Program-made: the position numbers and the translations under genes
In this document: positions 28,116 through 35,825 of the stretch, in pieces
Layout of the letters: the number at the start of each line of letters is the position of its first letter
How positions within the stretch are numbered: position 1 is the first letter of the stretch
Assembly: GCA_947501275.1 (NCBI GenBank)
Contig: CANMVD010000005.1
Location: forward strand, 1 to 64,000
Source of the DNA: an uncultured Tateyamaria sp.
GTDB taxonomy: Bacteria > Pseudomonadota > Alphaproteobacteria > Rhodobacterales > Rhodobacteraceae
Direction of reading: 5' to 3'
DNA: 64,000 nt
The notes under the pieces: generated by a model
What the model was told of the DNA's origin: nothing
Database searches by the model: none
What the model saw: the letters and a program-made list of their open reading frames with translations, nothing else

Positions 28116-28819
28116 GGTTTGGGGCCTTTCCAGTCAATCGGGCAGATCTCAGCCGACTTGCCGCCAAAATCCCAGATGCGACCGTAGTCACGGACCTTGG
28201 ACTTGGTACCACGTGCCGCGATGATGTCCGGACCCATCCAGTATTTCGAGTTTGAGACCATGACGGGGTGATCTTCGTCCTTGCCTGTGATCATTTCGAT
28301 TTCACCCTGGATCTTGCGCCCGATATAAAGGCCGCGCTTCTTGCCATCGCGCACAATTTCCACTTTCTCGCGCTCGGCGCCGACGATGTCGCTGACCAGC
28401 ATGGTAAACAGGCCCGTTGTGCCACCTGCAGCGCCGGAAAAGATCTGCAAAATACCGTTATACGCTTTGCCGCTGGCGCGTTCGTCGACATAGGCTGCAA
28501 CCTTCCAGCCCCCCTCGCCCATGCGGCCTGGAATTTCGACCATCAAGCCCACGTTGAGCCCCGACAGATCCTCGCCTTCGTAGTGCCCTTCATCGATGGC
28601 AATCGCCATCCACGCGTAACAGTGCCCTTGGGTCGGAGGATGCGCGCCGAGGCTGACAACACAGGGACAGAACACAGTGCATGAGCAGTTCAGAAACAGC
28701 TCTCCCTTGATAGCCCATTCGGTGGGCGTCATCTGGCGGCGACCCGGATTTGGCATCCGGCTGTCGATCCGCTGGCTGATGGGCAGCCTATCGGCATCAG
28801 GTCGTTTTTTCACAGCCAT
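28112..28819 (-). CDS. DUF1326 family protein with a cysteine cluster
   Basis: This 235-residue soluble protein of unknown function has a distinctive cysteine cluster C45, C47, C51 and C53 (NCSCTVFCPC) and a further Cys at 67, which look like a metal or cofactor site. The start at 28819 has a strong AGGAG seven bases ahead; an ATG at 28732 would give the more usual N-terminus MTPTEWAIKGE. DUF1326 genes often neighbour DUF2182 genes, as here. It lies between DUF2182 and DinB and overlaps the DinB start by four bases. Confidence 0.85.
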   Translation of the reverse strand: MAVKKRPDADRLPISQRIDSRMPNPGRRQMTPTEWAIKGELFLNCSCTVFCPCVVSLGAHPPTQGHCYAWMAIAIDEGHYEGEDLSGLNVGLMVEIPGRMGEGGWKVAAYVDERASGKAYNGILQIFSGAAGGTTGLFTMLVSDIVGAEREKVEIVRDGKKRGLYIGRKIQGEIEMITGKDEDHPVMVSNSKYWMGPDIIAARGTKSKVRDYGRIWDFGGKSAEICPIDWKGPKP

Positions 28820-28828
28820 TTCAGTCTC

Positions 28829-29614
28829 CTATCCAATTGCAAAGGGCCAACCCAGTACGGCGATACCCACCAGAACAAGGATCACACCCATCGGTTTCGT
28901 CACGCGATGTCCAATTTGAGGCAGCTTTTCGAGCACCATGAAAAGCGTCGCCAAGCCCATCCAAGCCAGGCTCATCACGCCACCCACAAACCCAAGCGCC
29001 ATGAAGCCCCAGCAGCACCCCACACAGTAAACGCCGAGACCCAGACCCATCCGCAAGCCTCCTCCTGCTCCCGTGCGCCAATGGCCAAGGAAATAGGTCA
29101 TCGGACTGTGGCACACGCCGTGGCAAATTTCCTTGGCGCGGGTGAATTGGAACAGACCGACAATGACAAGCAACGCGCCAGACAGCGCGGATGTCTTTGC
29201 AATGCCCAGCATGTCGATGGCACCGCCATAGAGCAAACCCAACTGTACGCACGTGATCAGAGCCGCAAAAGCAACCCAAGCGATTGCATATCCCGCTACA
29301 ACACCAACCCAACCTGCGCGCGTACCGTTGGCACTGACCATCAGGTCTTCGTAGCTGCGTAATGTGGGGATCATGGTTGGCAACATCATGGCCGCCATCA
29401 TGATGGCCCACATCGCAAAAAGTGTTTCAAAACGGGCCATTGGCATGTCCATGGGCATGCGCGGATCCATTGCCGCCATGCGCGCGCCCATTTCGCCGGG
29501 ACGTCCCAGCAGATCAACGTCCATACCCGTGCTCATGACATACATGACCCACCAGGCCCAAAGGATAAGCCCGAAAAAGCCCAGCCACAGCGTGGATCTT
29601 AAAATGTGCGGCAT
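28829..29614 (-). CDS. DUF2182 family membrane protein, predicted metal-binding
   Basis: This 261-residue inner-membrane protein has about seven helices and very methionine-rich loops (MGARMAAMDPRMPMDMPMA near residue 45-63, and AMWAIMMAAMMLPTMIP). It also has cysteine pairs in KEICHGVCHSP and YCVGCCWGF. This composition suggests copper or another soft metal. The ATG at 29614 is preferred because GGGAGGT lies four bases before it. It is the first gene of the operon that ends with dmdA and acuI and ends nine bases before DUF1326. Function is not established. Confidence 0.85.
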   Translation of the reverse strand: MPHILRSTLWLGFFGLILWAWWVMYVMSTGMDVDLLGRPGEMGARMAAMDPRMPMDMPMARFETLFAMWAIMMAAMMLPTMIPTLRSYEDLMVSANGTRAGWVGVVAGYAIAWVAFAALITCVQLGLLYGGAIDMLGIAKTSALSGALLVIVGLFQFTRAKEICHGVCHSPMTYFLGHWRTGAGGGLRMGLGLGVYCVGCCWGFMALGFVGGVMSLAWMGLATLFMVLEKLPQIGHRVTKPMGVILVLVGIAVLGWPFAIG

Positions 29615-29648
29615 GAGACCTCCCTGACGACTCAAGCGTTGCAAATTG

Positions 29649-29675
29649 AATGTCAGACATTTAAATGTAAGACAA
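29649..29675. promoter_or_regulatory. Candidate GntR operator (direct repeat) in the divergent promoter
   Basis: Between the DUF2182 start and the GntR start there are two 15-base direct repeats, AATGTCAGACATTTA and AATGTAAGACAAATG, placed head to tail. The first contains the perfect palindrome TGTC-A-GACA. FCD-type GntR proteins bind short GT-N-AC palindromes in such positions, so autoregulation and control of the dmdA operon are plausible. Confidence 0.5.
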
Positions 29676-30419
29676 ATGAAAATTGATCCTGACAGCTCCA
29701 AAGACCTCTCCGCCCAGATCGCCGAAGCCATTCGAGATGCGATTGTTGCGGGGGAATTGATTGTCGATCAGCGACTTCCATCCGAAGCCGAACTGGTGGA
29801 TCAGTTTCAAGTGTCTCGCCCGACAGTGCGGGAGGCATTGAAACGTCTGGCTGCGCAATCCCTGATTCGCACCCAACGAGGCGCGTCCGGAGGTGCCTTT
29901 GTCAACAGGCTGCGCTTTGAAGAAGCTTATGACCAACAGGTCACCACGTCCAGTCTATTGCTGAGTATGAATGCGGTCAGCTTTGATGTTGCCTGCGAAG
30001 CGCGATATGCGTTGGAGCGGGCGTGTGCTCCACTCTCCGCTGCACGTCGTACGCCGGACCATCTGGCGACAATGCGCGCAGAAATTCATCGTCAGTCACA
30101 GCCCGGTCTGACGGACGAAGCGTTTTGCGCATCGGATGTTACGTTTCACCGGGCCTTGGTTGACGGGGCGGGCAACCCTGTTGTCAGTTATCAGCTGGCA
30201 GGCGCAGTTGAGGCAATGCAGCCATTGATGAACATGATCACGTTCACCGCGCGGTCGCGCGAAAGAATTGTGGATCTGCACACCGCGCTGACAGACCGGC
30301 TTGAGGCGCGGGACGCACTCGGCGTTGAATCAACATTGGCGACACTGGAAAGCTATACCCGTGATCTCGCCCATTCCATTGTTACGGAACGGGCACGTCG
30401 GGCCGAAACAATCACCTGA
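29676..30419 (+). CDS. GntR-family (FCD/FadR-type) transcriptional regulator
   Basis: This 247-residue regulator has a winged helix-turn-helix at about residues 10-75, with a RLPSEAELVDQFQVSRPTVR core and EALKRLA. The helical FCD ligand domain (about 95-235) has likely metal ligands in SDVTFHRAL and LHTALTDRLEARD. The ATG at 29676 is used; a TTG 30 bases upstream would add residues encoded inside the repeat operator. It diverges from the DUF2182-DUF1326-DinB-dmdA-acuI operon, so it is the obvious local regulator, perhaps sensing a DMSP-derived acid. The ligand is inferred only from context. Confidence 0.88.
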   Translation: MKIDPDSSKDLSAQIAEAIRDAIVAGELIVDQRLPSEAELVDQFQVSRPTVREALKRLAAQSLIRTQRGASGGAFVNRLRFEEAYDQQVTTSSLLLSMNAVSFDVACEARYALERACAPLSAARRTPDHLATMRAEIHRQSQPGLTDEAFCASDVTFHRALVDGAGNPVVSYQLAGAVEAMQPLMNMITFTARSRERIVDLHTALTDRLEARDALGVESTLATLESYTRDLAHSIVTERARRAETIT

Positions 30420-30467
30420 CGTGTCAATGGGTTGCCGGCAACGCCCTCGCGACCTACCTCCGATGAC

Positions 30468-30818
30468 ATGACTGATACACTGAACACTGTTGCCACGCTG
30501 CTGACCATTGGCTTTGGCCTCTTTGGGTTTCTAGCGCCACGCTACACCGCGTCCGCACTGGACCTCGCACCGACCAAAAGTACGATGGGGCTGAGCGAAA
30601 TGCGCGCCTCTGTTGGTGGCCTGTTTGTCGTCGCCGGACTGGCCGCGCTGTACTTTGACCACCCAATTGCGTTTGCGATGATCGGGTTCGCATTTGTCGG
30701 TGCAGCCTTGGGGCGCGTGGTTTCGCTTGTTATCGACAAGCCGCCCGTTGTCAAAGTGCTGATATTTGGGGGTATCGAAGCGGCACTTGCTGTTTGGTTT
30801 ATTTCTGCAAACGCTTGA
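30468..30818 (+). CDS. DUF4345 family membrane protein
   Basis: This 116-residue protein has four predicted membrane helices. The central DLAPTKSTMGLSEMRASVGG segment followed by LFVVAGLAAL is typical of DUF4345. The ATG at 30468 is chosen; the frame could begin at a TTG 36 bases earlier but would add a proline-rich non-homologous tail. It follows the GntR gene by 48 bases and is ended by a bidirectional terminator. No function is known for the family. Confidence 0.78.
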   Translation: MTDTLNTVATLLTIGFGLFGFLAPRYTASALDLAPTKSTMGLSEMRASVGGLFVVAGLAALYFDHPIAFAMIGFAFVGAALGRVVSLVIDKPPVVKVLIFGGIEAALAVWFISANA

Positions 30819-30847
30819 GGTTACGTGCGAAACTTAATGTATCAAAC

Positions 30848-30878
30848 AAAAACGGCCACTCGATTGAGCAGCCGTTTT
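30848..30878. terminator. Bidirectional terminator
   Basis: AAAACGGC (30849-30856) and GCCGTTTT (30871-30878) form a perfect 8-bp stem with a 14-base loop, giving A- and T-runs on both strands. It lies between the convergent DUF4345 and VPLPA-CTERM genes and can terminate both. Confidence 0.85.
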
Positions 30879-30897
30879 GACTATCAGTCTGTTAGAC

Positions 30898-31647
30898 TTA
30901 CGCGCGCTGTTTGCGGCGCATCCATGCCATACCCGCAATACCGGTAAGCAGCAGCGGTAAACCAGCGGGCAGCGGTACAGGGGGTGGGTTACCACCGCCG
31001 GGGTTACCGTTACCGGTGAACGTCAGATTGACGTCACCGTAACCGGACGAACCAGTTGCGATTTGAGCTGAAGACGTAACGCTCCACGTCAGCCAGTTGG
31101 AATATCCGAAGTCCAGATTTGTCCAGTTGCCACCATAACCAAGCTGGCCTGGCTTGTTTGGGTCGGGCGCGATGCCGAGCGGGCGCATCACGAGGTCCAT
31201 GGACAGGCCGGCCAATGCGCCAGTACCCGTCACGGTGCCCATGATGGAATTCGCACCCATGTCAAAATAGACCATGTTGTCTTTCATGACCTGCGTCGCG
31301 GCTTGACAGGCCTGCCCTGTGCCACAGTAAGGCGCGGCAGGCACGTTGGACGTTTTGGTGACCAGAAAGTCAAAGTTCATGCTGTAGGTTGTGCCACCTA
31401 CATTGTTTTCAACGCTCCCGTTCAGGGCCATGGTGGATCCATCGTAATTGGCTGTACCGCCAGTGATGGACCATGTGTTGTCGCCCAGGAAACCTGGCAA
31501 CCAAAGGCCATGGCCGCCAAAAGCGTTGTTCAAATCGTAATTGCCGACGTAGCTGTCGGTGACAGCCGGAACGGAGGTTGCGTGTGCAGCGCCCCCAATC
31601 AATGTTGCAGCGCACAAGGCAGCAGCGCGCATAAATGACAGTTTCAT
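30898..31647 (-). CDS. VPLPA-CTERM sorting-domain secreted protein
   Basis: This 249-residue exported protein has a signal peptide (1-23, ending AHA), a glycine- and asparagine-rich beta-type body, a GGGNPPP linker, and a C-terminal tripartite sorting signal: VPLPAG, then the hydrophobic segment LPLLLTGIAGMAW, then the basic RRKQR tail. This is the VPLPA variant of PEP-CTERM, processed by a dedicated exosortase in Rhodobacterales. No exosortase gene is in the window. The central domain is not recognised; such proteins are usually surface or extracellular-matrix components. An upstream AT-rich leader and the terminator at 30848-30878 bound it as a single gene. Confidence 0.88.
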   Translation of the reverse strand: MKLSFMRAAALCAATLIGGAAHATSVPAVTDSYVGNYDLNNAFGGHGLWLPGFLGDNTWSITGGTANYDGSTMALNGSVENNVGGTTYSMNFDFLVTKTSNVPAAPYCGTGQACQAATQVMKDNMVYFDMGANSIMGTVTGTGALAGLSMDLVMRPLGIAPDPNKPGQLGYGGNWTNLDFGYSNWLTWSVTSSAQIATGSSGYGDVNLTFTGNGNPGGGNPPPVPLPAGLPLLLTGIAGMAWMRRKQRA

Positions 31648-31992
31648 AACGATAACCTCGAGAAATATGACTACATTGTGTTAATAAATGAATTTTTGTG
31701 TGATTTCCAAATGAAACTGAATCCTCTCTCGCCTCGCGGGAATTGCACGTAGGGGTAGTGAGATTGCACTATCGTGGGATGTAATTCATCGACAATTGAT
31801 CGCCATTTTGCCGGAAATGGAAACAAACCAGTATCGTTACAATTGGAATATGCAATCCGATTCCCCGATAAAAACGCAGTCGATTCGCAGCTGAAACGGC
31901 TTGAAAAACGGGTCCATCCGTCCAACGCCGAGGGGCTGTCCCACATGCCTTTGAGGTCATAACTGATTGCATTTTCTCAACCGGTCGCCTAC
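31648..31992. other. Intergenic region between the VPLPA-CTERM gene and ssrA
   Basis: About 345 bases with no credible gene. The left end carries the AT-rich promoter and leader of the VPLPA-CTERM gene. At the right end TTGCAT (31967-31972) and CTACAT (31989-31994), 16 bases apart, form a possible sigma-70 promoter for ssrA. Confidence 0.4.
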
Positions 31993-31996
31993 ATGT

Positions 31997-32315
31997 GTCC
32001 TGTCCTTCGGGACTATGGACATAAACGCGCTCGTAATAAGCGGATCGGACCCGGGGGCGGTACCCGGCGTCTCCACCAAACATCCTTCATTTGGGGATCA
32101 TGGGGACGAAATAGGATCGACGAACGTCTAAAGGGGTTTGCTTTGTCTCGGCTGTCTGCCACCGTTACCGGCGAAACTTGTACAATTGCAAATGACAATC
32201 GTGCTCCGATGGCAGTAGCGGCGTAAGCCGTTCCTAATATCGAAAATTAAGCCCTTGCGCCTAGCCGCGTAAGGCGGGGTTCGCAGGCACCTGGCAACAG
32301 AAGCCTGCACTTCTC
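31997..32315 (+). ncRNA. ssrA: tmRNA (ssrA), circularly permuted two-piece form
   Basis: The acceptor piece comes first. A GTCC...TTCG...GGAC hairpin (from about 31997) leads to a T-arm-like CCGGG-GGCGGTA-CCCGG and a 3' end CGTCTCC-A-CCA finishing at 32078. After a short spacer the coding piece starts at 32102 with GGGGACGAAATAGGATCGAC. Its first seven bases pair with CGTCTCC of the acceptor piece (one G-U), closing the acceptor stem across the permutation. The tag reading frame at 32188-32226 encodes ANDNRAPMAVAA and a TAA. A terminal GCAGGC/GCCTGC hairpin ends near 32310. Outer ends are estimated. The tag ends VAA rather than the commoner LAA. Confidence 0.93.
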
Positions 32316-32417
32316 TCCCCTCTTCTTTGTGATCCGTTAGCGGCTCTAATTCAACAGTTGTTAAACTTCGGCTGATAGGAGCGTGCAGCACAATCGTCAT
32401 CGGCGGAGAACCAACAA

Positions 32418-32846
32418 ATGCCGCACAAGGCCCGGACACTCCGGAGATATTACGATGAAGTTTGGGAACAGGGCGACTTGACCGCCATCGCACGCATTCT
32501 GGCCCCTGACGCGCGCACCCGCGGCATCATGGGGGATGTCCCGTTCAATCAGGTCGAACTTGCCGAATTGGTGGATGTGGTGCGCGGCTTGCTAGACGAC
32601 ATTGAAGTGTCCATGCCGATCACGGTTGAGCAGGATGATTGGCTGTCCGCTTTGGTCGAGATCAGGGGAAAGGCGGCGGATACCGGGCGCGACGTGCATC
32701 TGTCCAGCCAGGTTATTGCCCGGTTTGCAGGCGAGCAAATGGTTGAGGTGTACAGTGGCGTGGATTCATTGCAACTGTTTGAGCAGCTGGATTTATTGCC
32801 AGAAAACGCGATGGCGATCATGTTGGGTGGAACGCGATTGGGGTGA
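32418..32846 (+). CDS. SnoaL-like (NTF2-fold) protein
   Basis: This 142-residue protein of the NTF2-like superfamily, SnoaL/ester cyclase-like group, shows the opening helix RRYYDEVWEQGDL and the cone-fold pattern of alternating helix and strands. Catalytic residues are not certain and many members of this group bind rather than convert ligands. The ATG at 32418 has CGGAG about nine bases upstream. It stands alone between ssrA and the chrB-chrA pair. Function is unknown. Confidence 0.72.
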   Translation: MPHKARTLRRYYDEVWEQGDLTAIARILAPDARTRGIMGDVPFNQVELAELVDVVRGLLDDIEVSMPITVEQDDWLSALVEIRGKAADTGRDVHLSSQVIARFAGEQMVEVYSGVDSLQLFEQLDLLPENAMAIMLGGTRLG

Positions 32847-33040
32847 CCCTTTTGCCCCGGAATTTCTTAATGATGAATTGCGCGTAAAGCGCGCTCGATA
32901 CTTGAGCAAATACCGCAACCATTGACGTGGCCTGAAGAATTGGCTGCGCCATGCGACCCTATTCTTGAGCGGTGAAGCCAATCGTTACGCAATTCAATAG
33001 ACAGCCAAAGTCTCTGAGTAGTGCCCGCAAGCCTTGACGC

Positions 33041-33102
33041 TGACGCCTGAGCTTCGTTATCACCACAACATGGGGTCACCGCGAACACCCCGTGAGGCGT
33101 CA
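33041..33102. promoter_or_regulatory. Nested inverted repeat upstream of chrB
   Basis: TGACGCCT (33041-33048) and AGGCGTCA (33095-33102) are a perfect 8-bp inverted repeat. A second pair, GGGGT (about 33073) and ACCCC (about 33087), is nested inside. The structure ends about 40 bases before the chrB start and may be a leader hairpin or operator. Confidence 0.4.
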
Positions 33103-33143
33103 GCCCAATGTTCGCATGTTTCCAGATCAAAGGATGCATGCTC

Positions 33144-33959
33144 ATGGCTGCCCCAAACGAAATCACCCCCGCCCAACTCAATCGGCTGATTGGAACACCG
33201 CAAGCGCCTGTAATCGTTGACGTTTCCCTTGACGAAGACTTTGCTGTCGATCCGTTCCTGATACCGGGTTCGTTTCGGCACGCGCACACGGATATGGCCG
33301 GACTTGTCGCACGATTGGGCAATCGCGCATGCGTTGTTGCCTGCCAGCGTGGCAAAAAGCTGAGCCAGGGCATGGTCGCGTTGCTGCGAAATGACGGGCA
33401 TCGCGCGGAATACCTGTCTGGAGGAATGCAAGGCTGGCGCGACTTTCCTGGCATGGTGCGCGTACCTGCCAAGAGTTTGCCCGCGCTGATCGATGGCGCG
33501 ACGTTGTGGGTGACCCGCCATCGTCCCAAGATTGATCGTATCGCCTGCCCGTGGTTGATCCGACGTTTTGTCGATCCAAACGCACGCTTTTTGTTTGTCT
33601 CTCCTGGTGAAGTTCAGGGCGTTGCAGAACGGTACGATGCAACCCCTTTCGACGTGGAAGAGACGTTTTGGAGCCACCGGGGCGATCAATGCACGTTTGA
33701 TACGATGTTGGACACGTTTGAACTGCACACCCCTGCCCTTGATCAATTGGCCACTGTCATTCGCGCCGCTGATACCAACCGACATGCGCTCGCTCCCGAG
33801 GCTGCGGGGCTTCTTGCTCTGTCTGTGGGATTGTCGCGTCAGTATCGCGATGATCACGCGCAGCTTGATGCCGGCATGGCGCTTTATGATGCGCTATATC
33901 GGTGGGCGCGGGACGGCAAAGGAGAAGGTCACGATTGGCCAACTGGGCGGGCGCAATGA
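33144..33959 (+). CDS. chrB: Rhodanese-ChrB fusion (chromate resistance protein)
   Basis: The 271-residue protein has an N-terminal rhodanese-like domain (about 5-110), with its active-site loop in VVACQRGKKLSQG so the catalytic Cys is retained. A C-terminal ChrB domain (about 120-265) is marked by a KIDRIACPWLIRRFVDPNAR stretch. ChrB proteins accompany the chromate efflux pump ChrA and have been proposed as regulators or reductase accessories. The ATG at 33144 has AGGA nine bases upstream; an ATG at 33138 is also possible. Its stop overlaps the chrA ATG. Confidence 0.86.
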   Translation: MAAPNEITPAQLNRLIGTPQAPVIVDVSLDEDFAVDPFLIPGSFRHAHTDMAGLVARLGNRACVVACQRGKKLSQGMVALLRNDGHRAEYLSGGMQGWRDFPGMVRVPAKSLPALIDGATLWVTRHRPKIDRIACPWLIRRFVDPNARFLFVSPGEVQGVAERYDATPFDVEETFWSHRGDQCTFDTMLDTFELHTPALDQLATVIRAADTNRHALAPEAAGLLALSVGLSRQYRDDHAQLDAGMALYDALYRWARDGKGEGHDWPTGRAQ

Positions 33960-35224
33960 ACGCGTCTGAACCGACCACGCCCACCAAGTCCGAGATGTTC
34001 GCCGTCTTCGGCCGAATTGGTTTGCTGTCCTTTGGTGGTCCTGCAGCCCAGATTGCGCTGATGCATGATATGTTAGTTGCACGCCACAAGTGGTTGAACG
34101 AGCAGGAATATCTGCGTGCCTTGTCCCTTTGCATGTTGCTGCCGGGCCCGGAAGCGATGCAGCTGGCAACCTATGCCGGTTGGCGCTTGCGTGGTGTTGT
34201 GGGTGGTGTCTTGGCGGGGTTGTTGTTTGTCATACCGGGAGCGCTGGTCATTCTGGGGCTGGCATTTGTATACATCCAGCTCGGCACTGTCCCGGTTGTG
34301 CAAGGGGTCTTCCTTGGCATCAAGGCCGCCGTCATCGTGATTGTTCTTCAGGCATTGCTACGGTTGATGCGCAAGGCCCTCGACACCCGTTCGTCCTGGC
34401 TTCTCGCGTTGGCAGCCTTTGTGGCGTTGTTCGTGTTTGGCGTACCCTTTCCCGTGATTGTCATCTGTGCAGGACTGTTAGGCTTTAAATTTGCTGAATC
34501 GACCACGCACAGCGTCACCGTCGCACCCGTTGAGGCACACACAGGACGGACTATCGCGATCTGGGGCACTCTGTGGGCCACACCACTGTTTGTGCTGTGG
34601 ATAACCGGGCAGGACTTTCTTTTGCAGATTGGGGTGTTCTTTTCCAAACTGGCGGTTGTGACCTTTGGTGGGGCCTATGCCGTGCTGGCCTACATGACAC
34701 AGCAGGTTGTACAGGATTATGGTTGGGTCACCACGGGGCAGATGATTGATGCATTGGGACTGGCGGAAACCACACCGGGGCCACTTATACTGGTGACGGA
34801 ATTCATCGCGCTTCTGGCTGGATTTGCGGAAGGCGGGATCTGGATGGCGCTCTGTGCCGGAGTAATCGCGCTATGGGTGACGTTCACGCCGTGTTTTTTG
34901 TGGATATTTGCTGCTGGTCCGTATCTGGAGCATATTGCGGCCCGCCCTCGCCTGTCGGCGGCCTTGCAGTCGATCACCGCTGCTATTGTGGGTGTCATTC
35001 TCAATTTGTCTGTCTGGTTCGCGCTGCATGTCCTGTTTGCGAAAGTAGACGATGCACGCCTGCTTGCCCTGCCCGCCCCTGATTTGAGTTCTCTGAACCC
35101 AACCGCGTTAGCACTGACCGCCTTGGCAATTGTGCTGATGCTTGGCCTTAAAATGTCGCTTTTGACGGCACTTGCGCTTCTGGCTGGTCTCGGTGGCGTT
35201 CTGTCGCTGACAGGACTTGCCTGA
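33956..35224 (+). CDS. chrA: Chromate transporter ChrA
   Basis: This 422-residue inner-membrane CHR-family carrier exports chromate. Two homologous halves are visible. The N-terminal half has LLSFGGPAAQIALMHD and LPGPEAMQLATYAGWR; the C-terminal half has VVTFGGAYAVLAYM and AETTPGPLILVTEF. Ten or more helices are predicted. The ATG at 33956 overlaps the chrB stop (ATGA), so the two are translationally coupled. The full two-domain length is typical of proteobacterial ChrA. Confidence 0.92.
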   Translation: MNASEPTTPTKSEMFAVFGRIGLLSFGGPAAQIALMHDMLVARHKWLNEQEYLRALSLCMLLPGPEAMQLATYAGWRLRGVVGGVLAGLLFVIPGALVILGLAFVYIQLGTVPVVQGVFLGIKAAVIVIVLQALLRLMRKALDTRSSWLLALAAFVALFVFGVPFPVIVICAGLLGFKFAESTTHSVTVAPVEAHTGRTIAIWGTLWATPLFVLWITGQDFLLQIGVFFSKLAVVTFGGAYAVLAYMTQQVVQDYGWVTTGQMIDALGLAETTPGPLILVTEFIALLAGFAEGGIWMALCAGVIALWVTFTPCFLWIFAAGPYLEHIAARPRLSAALQSITAAIVGVILNLSVWFALHVLFAKVDDARLLALPAPDLSSLNPTALALTALAIVLMLGLKMSLLTALALLAGLGGVLSLTGLA

Positions 35225-35302
35225 TTGTGACGAAATCGCCCTCCACCTCTTTCCTTGCCGGGAAATTGGGATATGGTAGAGATCTGACCAGCGGAGACAG
35301 CC

Positions 35303-35821
35303 ATGGGCCGCAGCATTGATTATGGAAACTTGATGCATGAAGCCATGCGTGGCCTCATTCGCAAGGTTTTGACGGATGTCGCAGACAAGGGTCTTCCCGG
35401 GTCGCACCATTTCTTTATCACGTTCGACACCAGCCACCCTGATGCTGAGCTGGCAGATTGGCTGAGCGATCGTTATCCGGGTGAGATGACGGTGGTGATG
35501 CAGCATTGGTACGACAAACTGGACGTCGGCACCGAAGGGTTTGCAGTGACGCTGAACTTTGGCGACGCTCCAGAGCCGCTGTACATTCCATACGATGCGA
35601 TAAAGACGTTTGTGGACCCGTCAGTGGAGTTCGGATTGCGGTTTGAAACGCAAGACGGCGAAGCGGATGACGGTATTGGGTCAACAACAACGACAATGCC
35701 TGTCTCTGCGCCTGAGGTGCTGCCTGCGCCCAAAGCGGTACAGCCTAAGGCGGACAGCGATACAAAAGGCGGCGAAAGTCAGGAAGCGGACGTCGTTTCG
35801 CTCGACAGTTTCCGCAAGTGA
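35303..35821 (+). CDS. sspB: SspB-type ClpXP adaptor (alphaproteobacterial SspB)
   Basis: This 172-residue adaptor binds the ssrA tag and tethers tagged proteins to ClpXP. The folded domain (about 5-115) includes HHFFITFDTSHP and YPGEMTVVMQHWY. It is followed by an acidic and proline-rich linker and the C-terminal ClpX-docking tail VVSLDSFRK. GGAG lies seven bases before the ATG. The gene is 3 kb from ssrA, a functionally related RNA, and ends four bases from the convergent hypothetical gene. Confidence 0.9.
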   Translation: MGRSIDYGNLMHEAMRGLIRKVLTDVADKGLPGSHHFFITFDTSHPDAELADWLSDRYPGEMTVVMQHWYDKLDVGTEGFAVTLNFGDAPEPLYIPYDAIKTFVDPSVEFGLRFETQDGEADDGIGSTTTTMPVSAPEVLPAPKAVQPKADSDTKGGESQEADVVSLDSFRK

Positions 35822-35825
35822 TCTC

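Noticed and set aside
31993-32226. 77-codon open frame ending ANDNRAPMAVAA
   Set aside because: Only the last 12 codons are real: they are the tmRNA tag. The rest is structured ssrA sequence.
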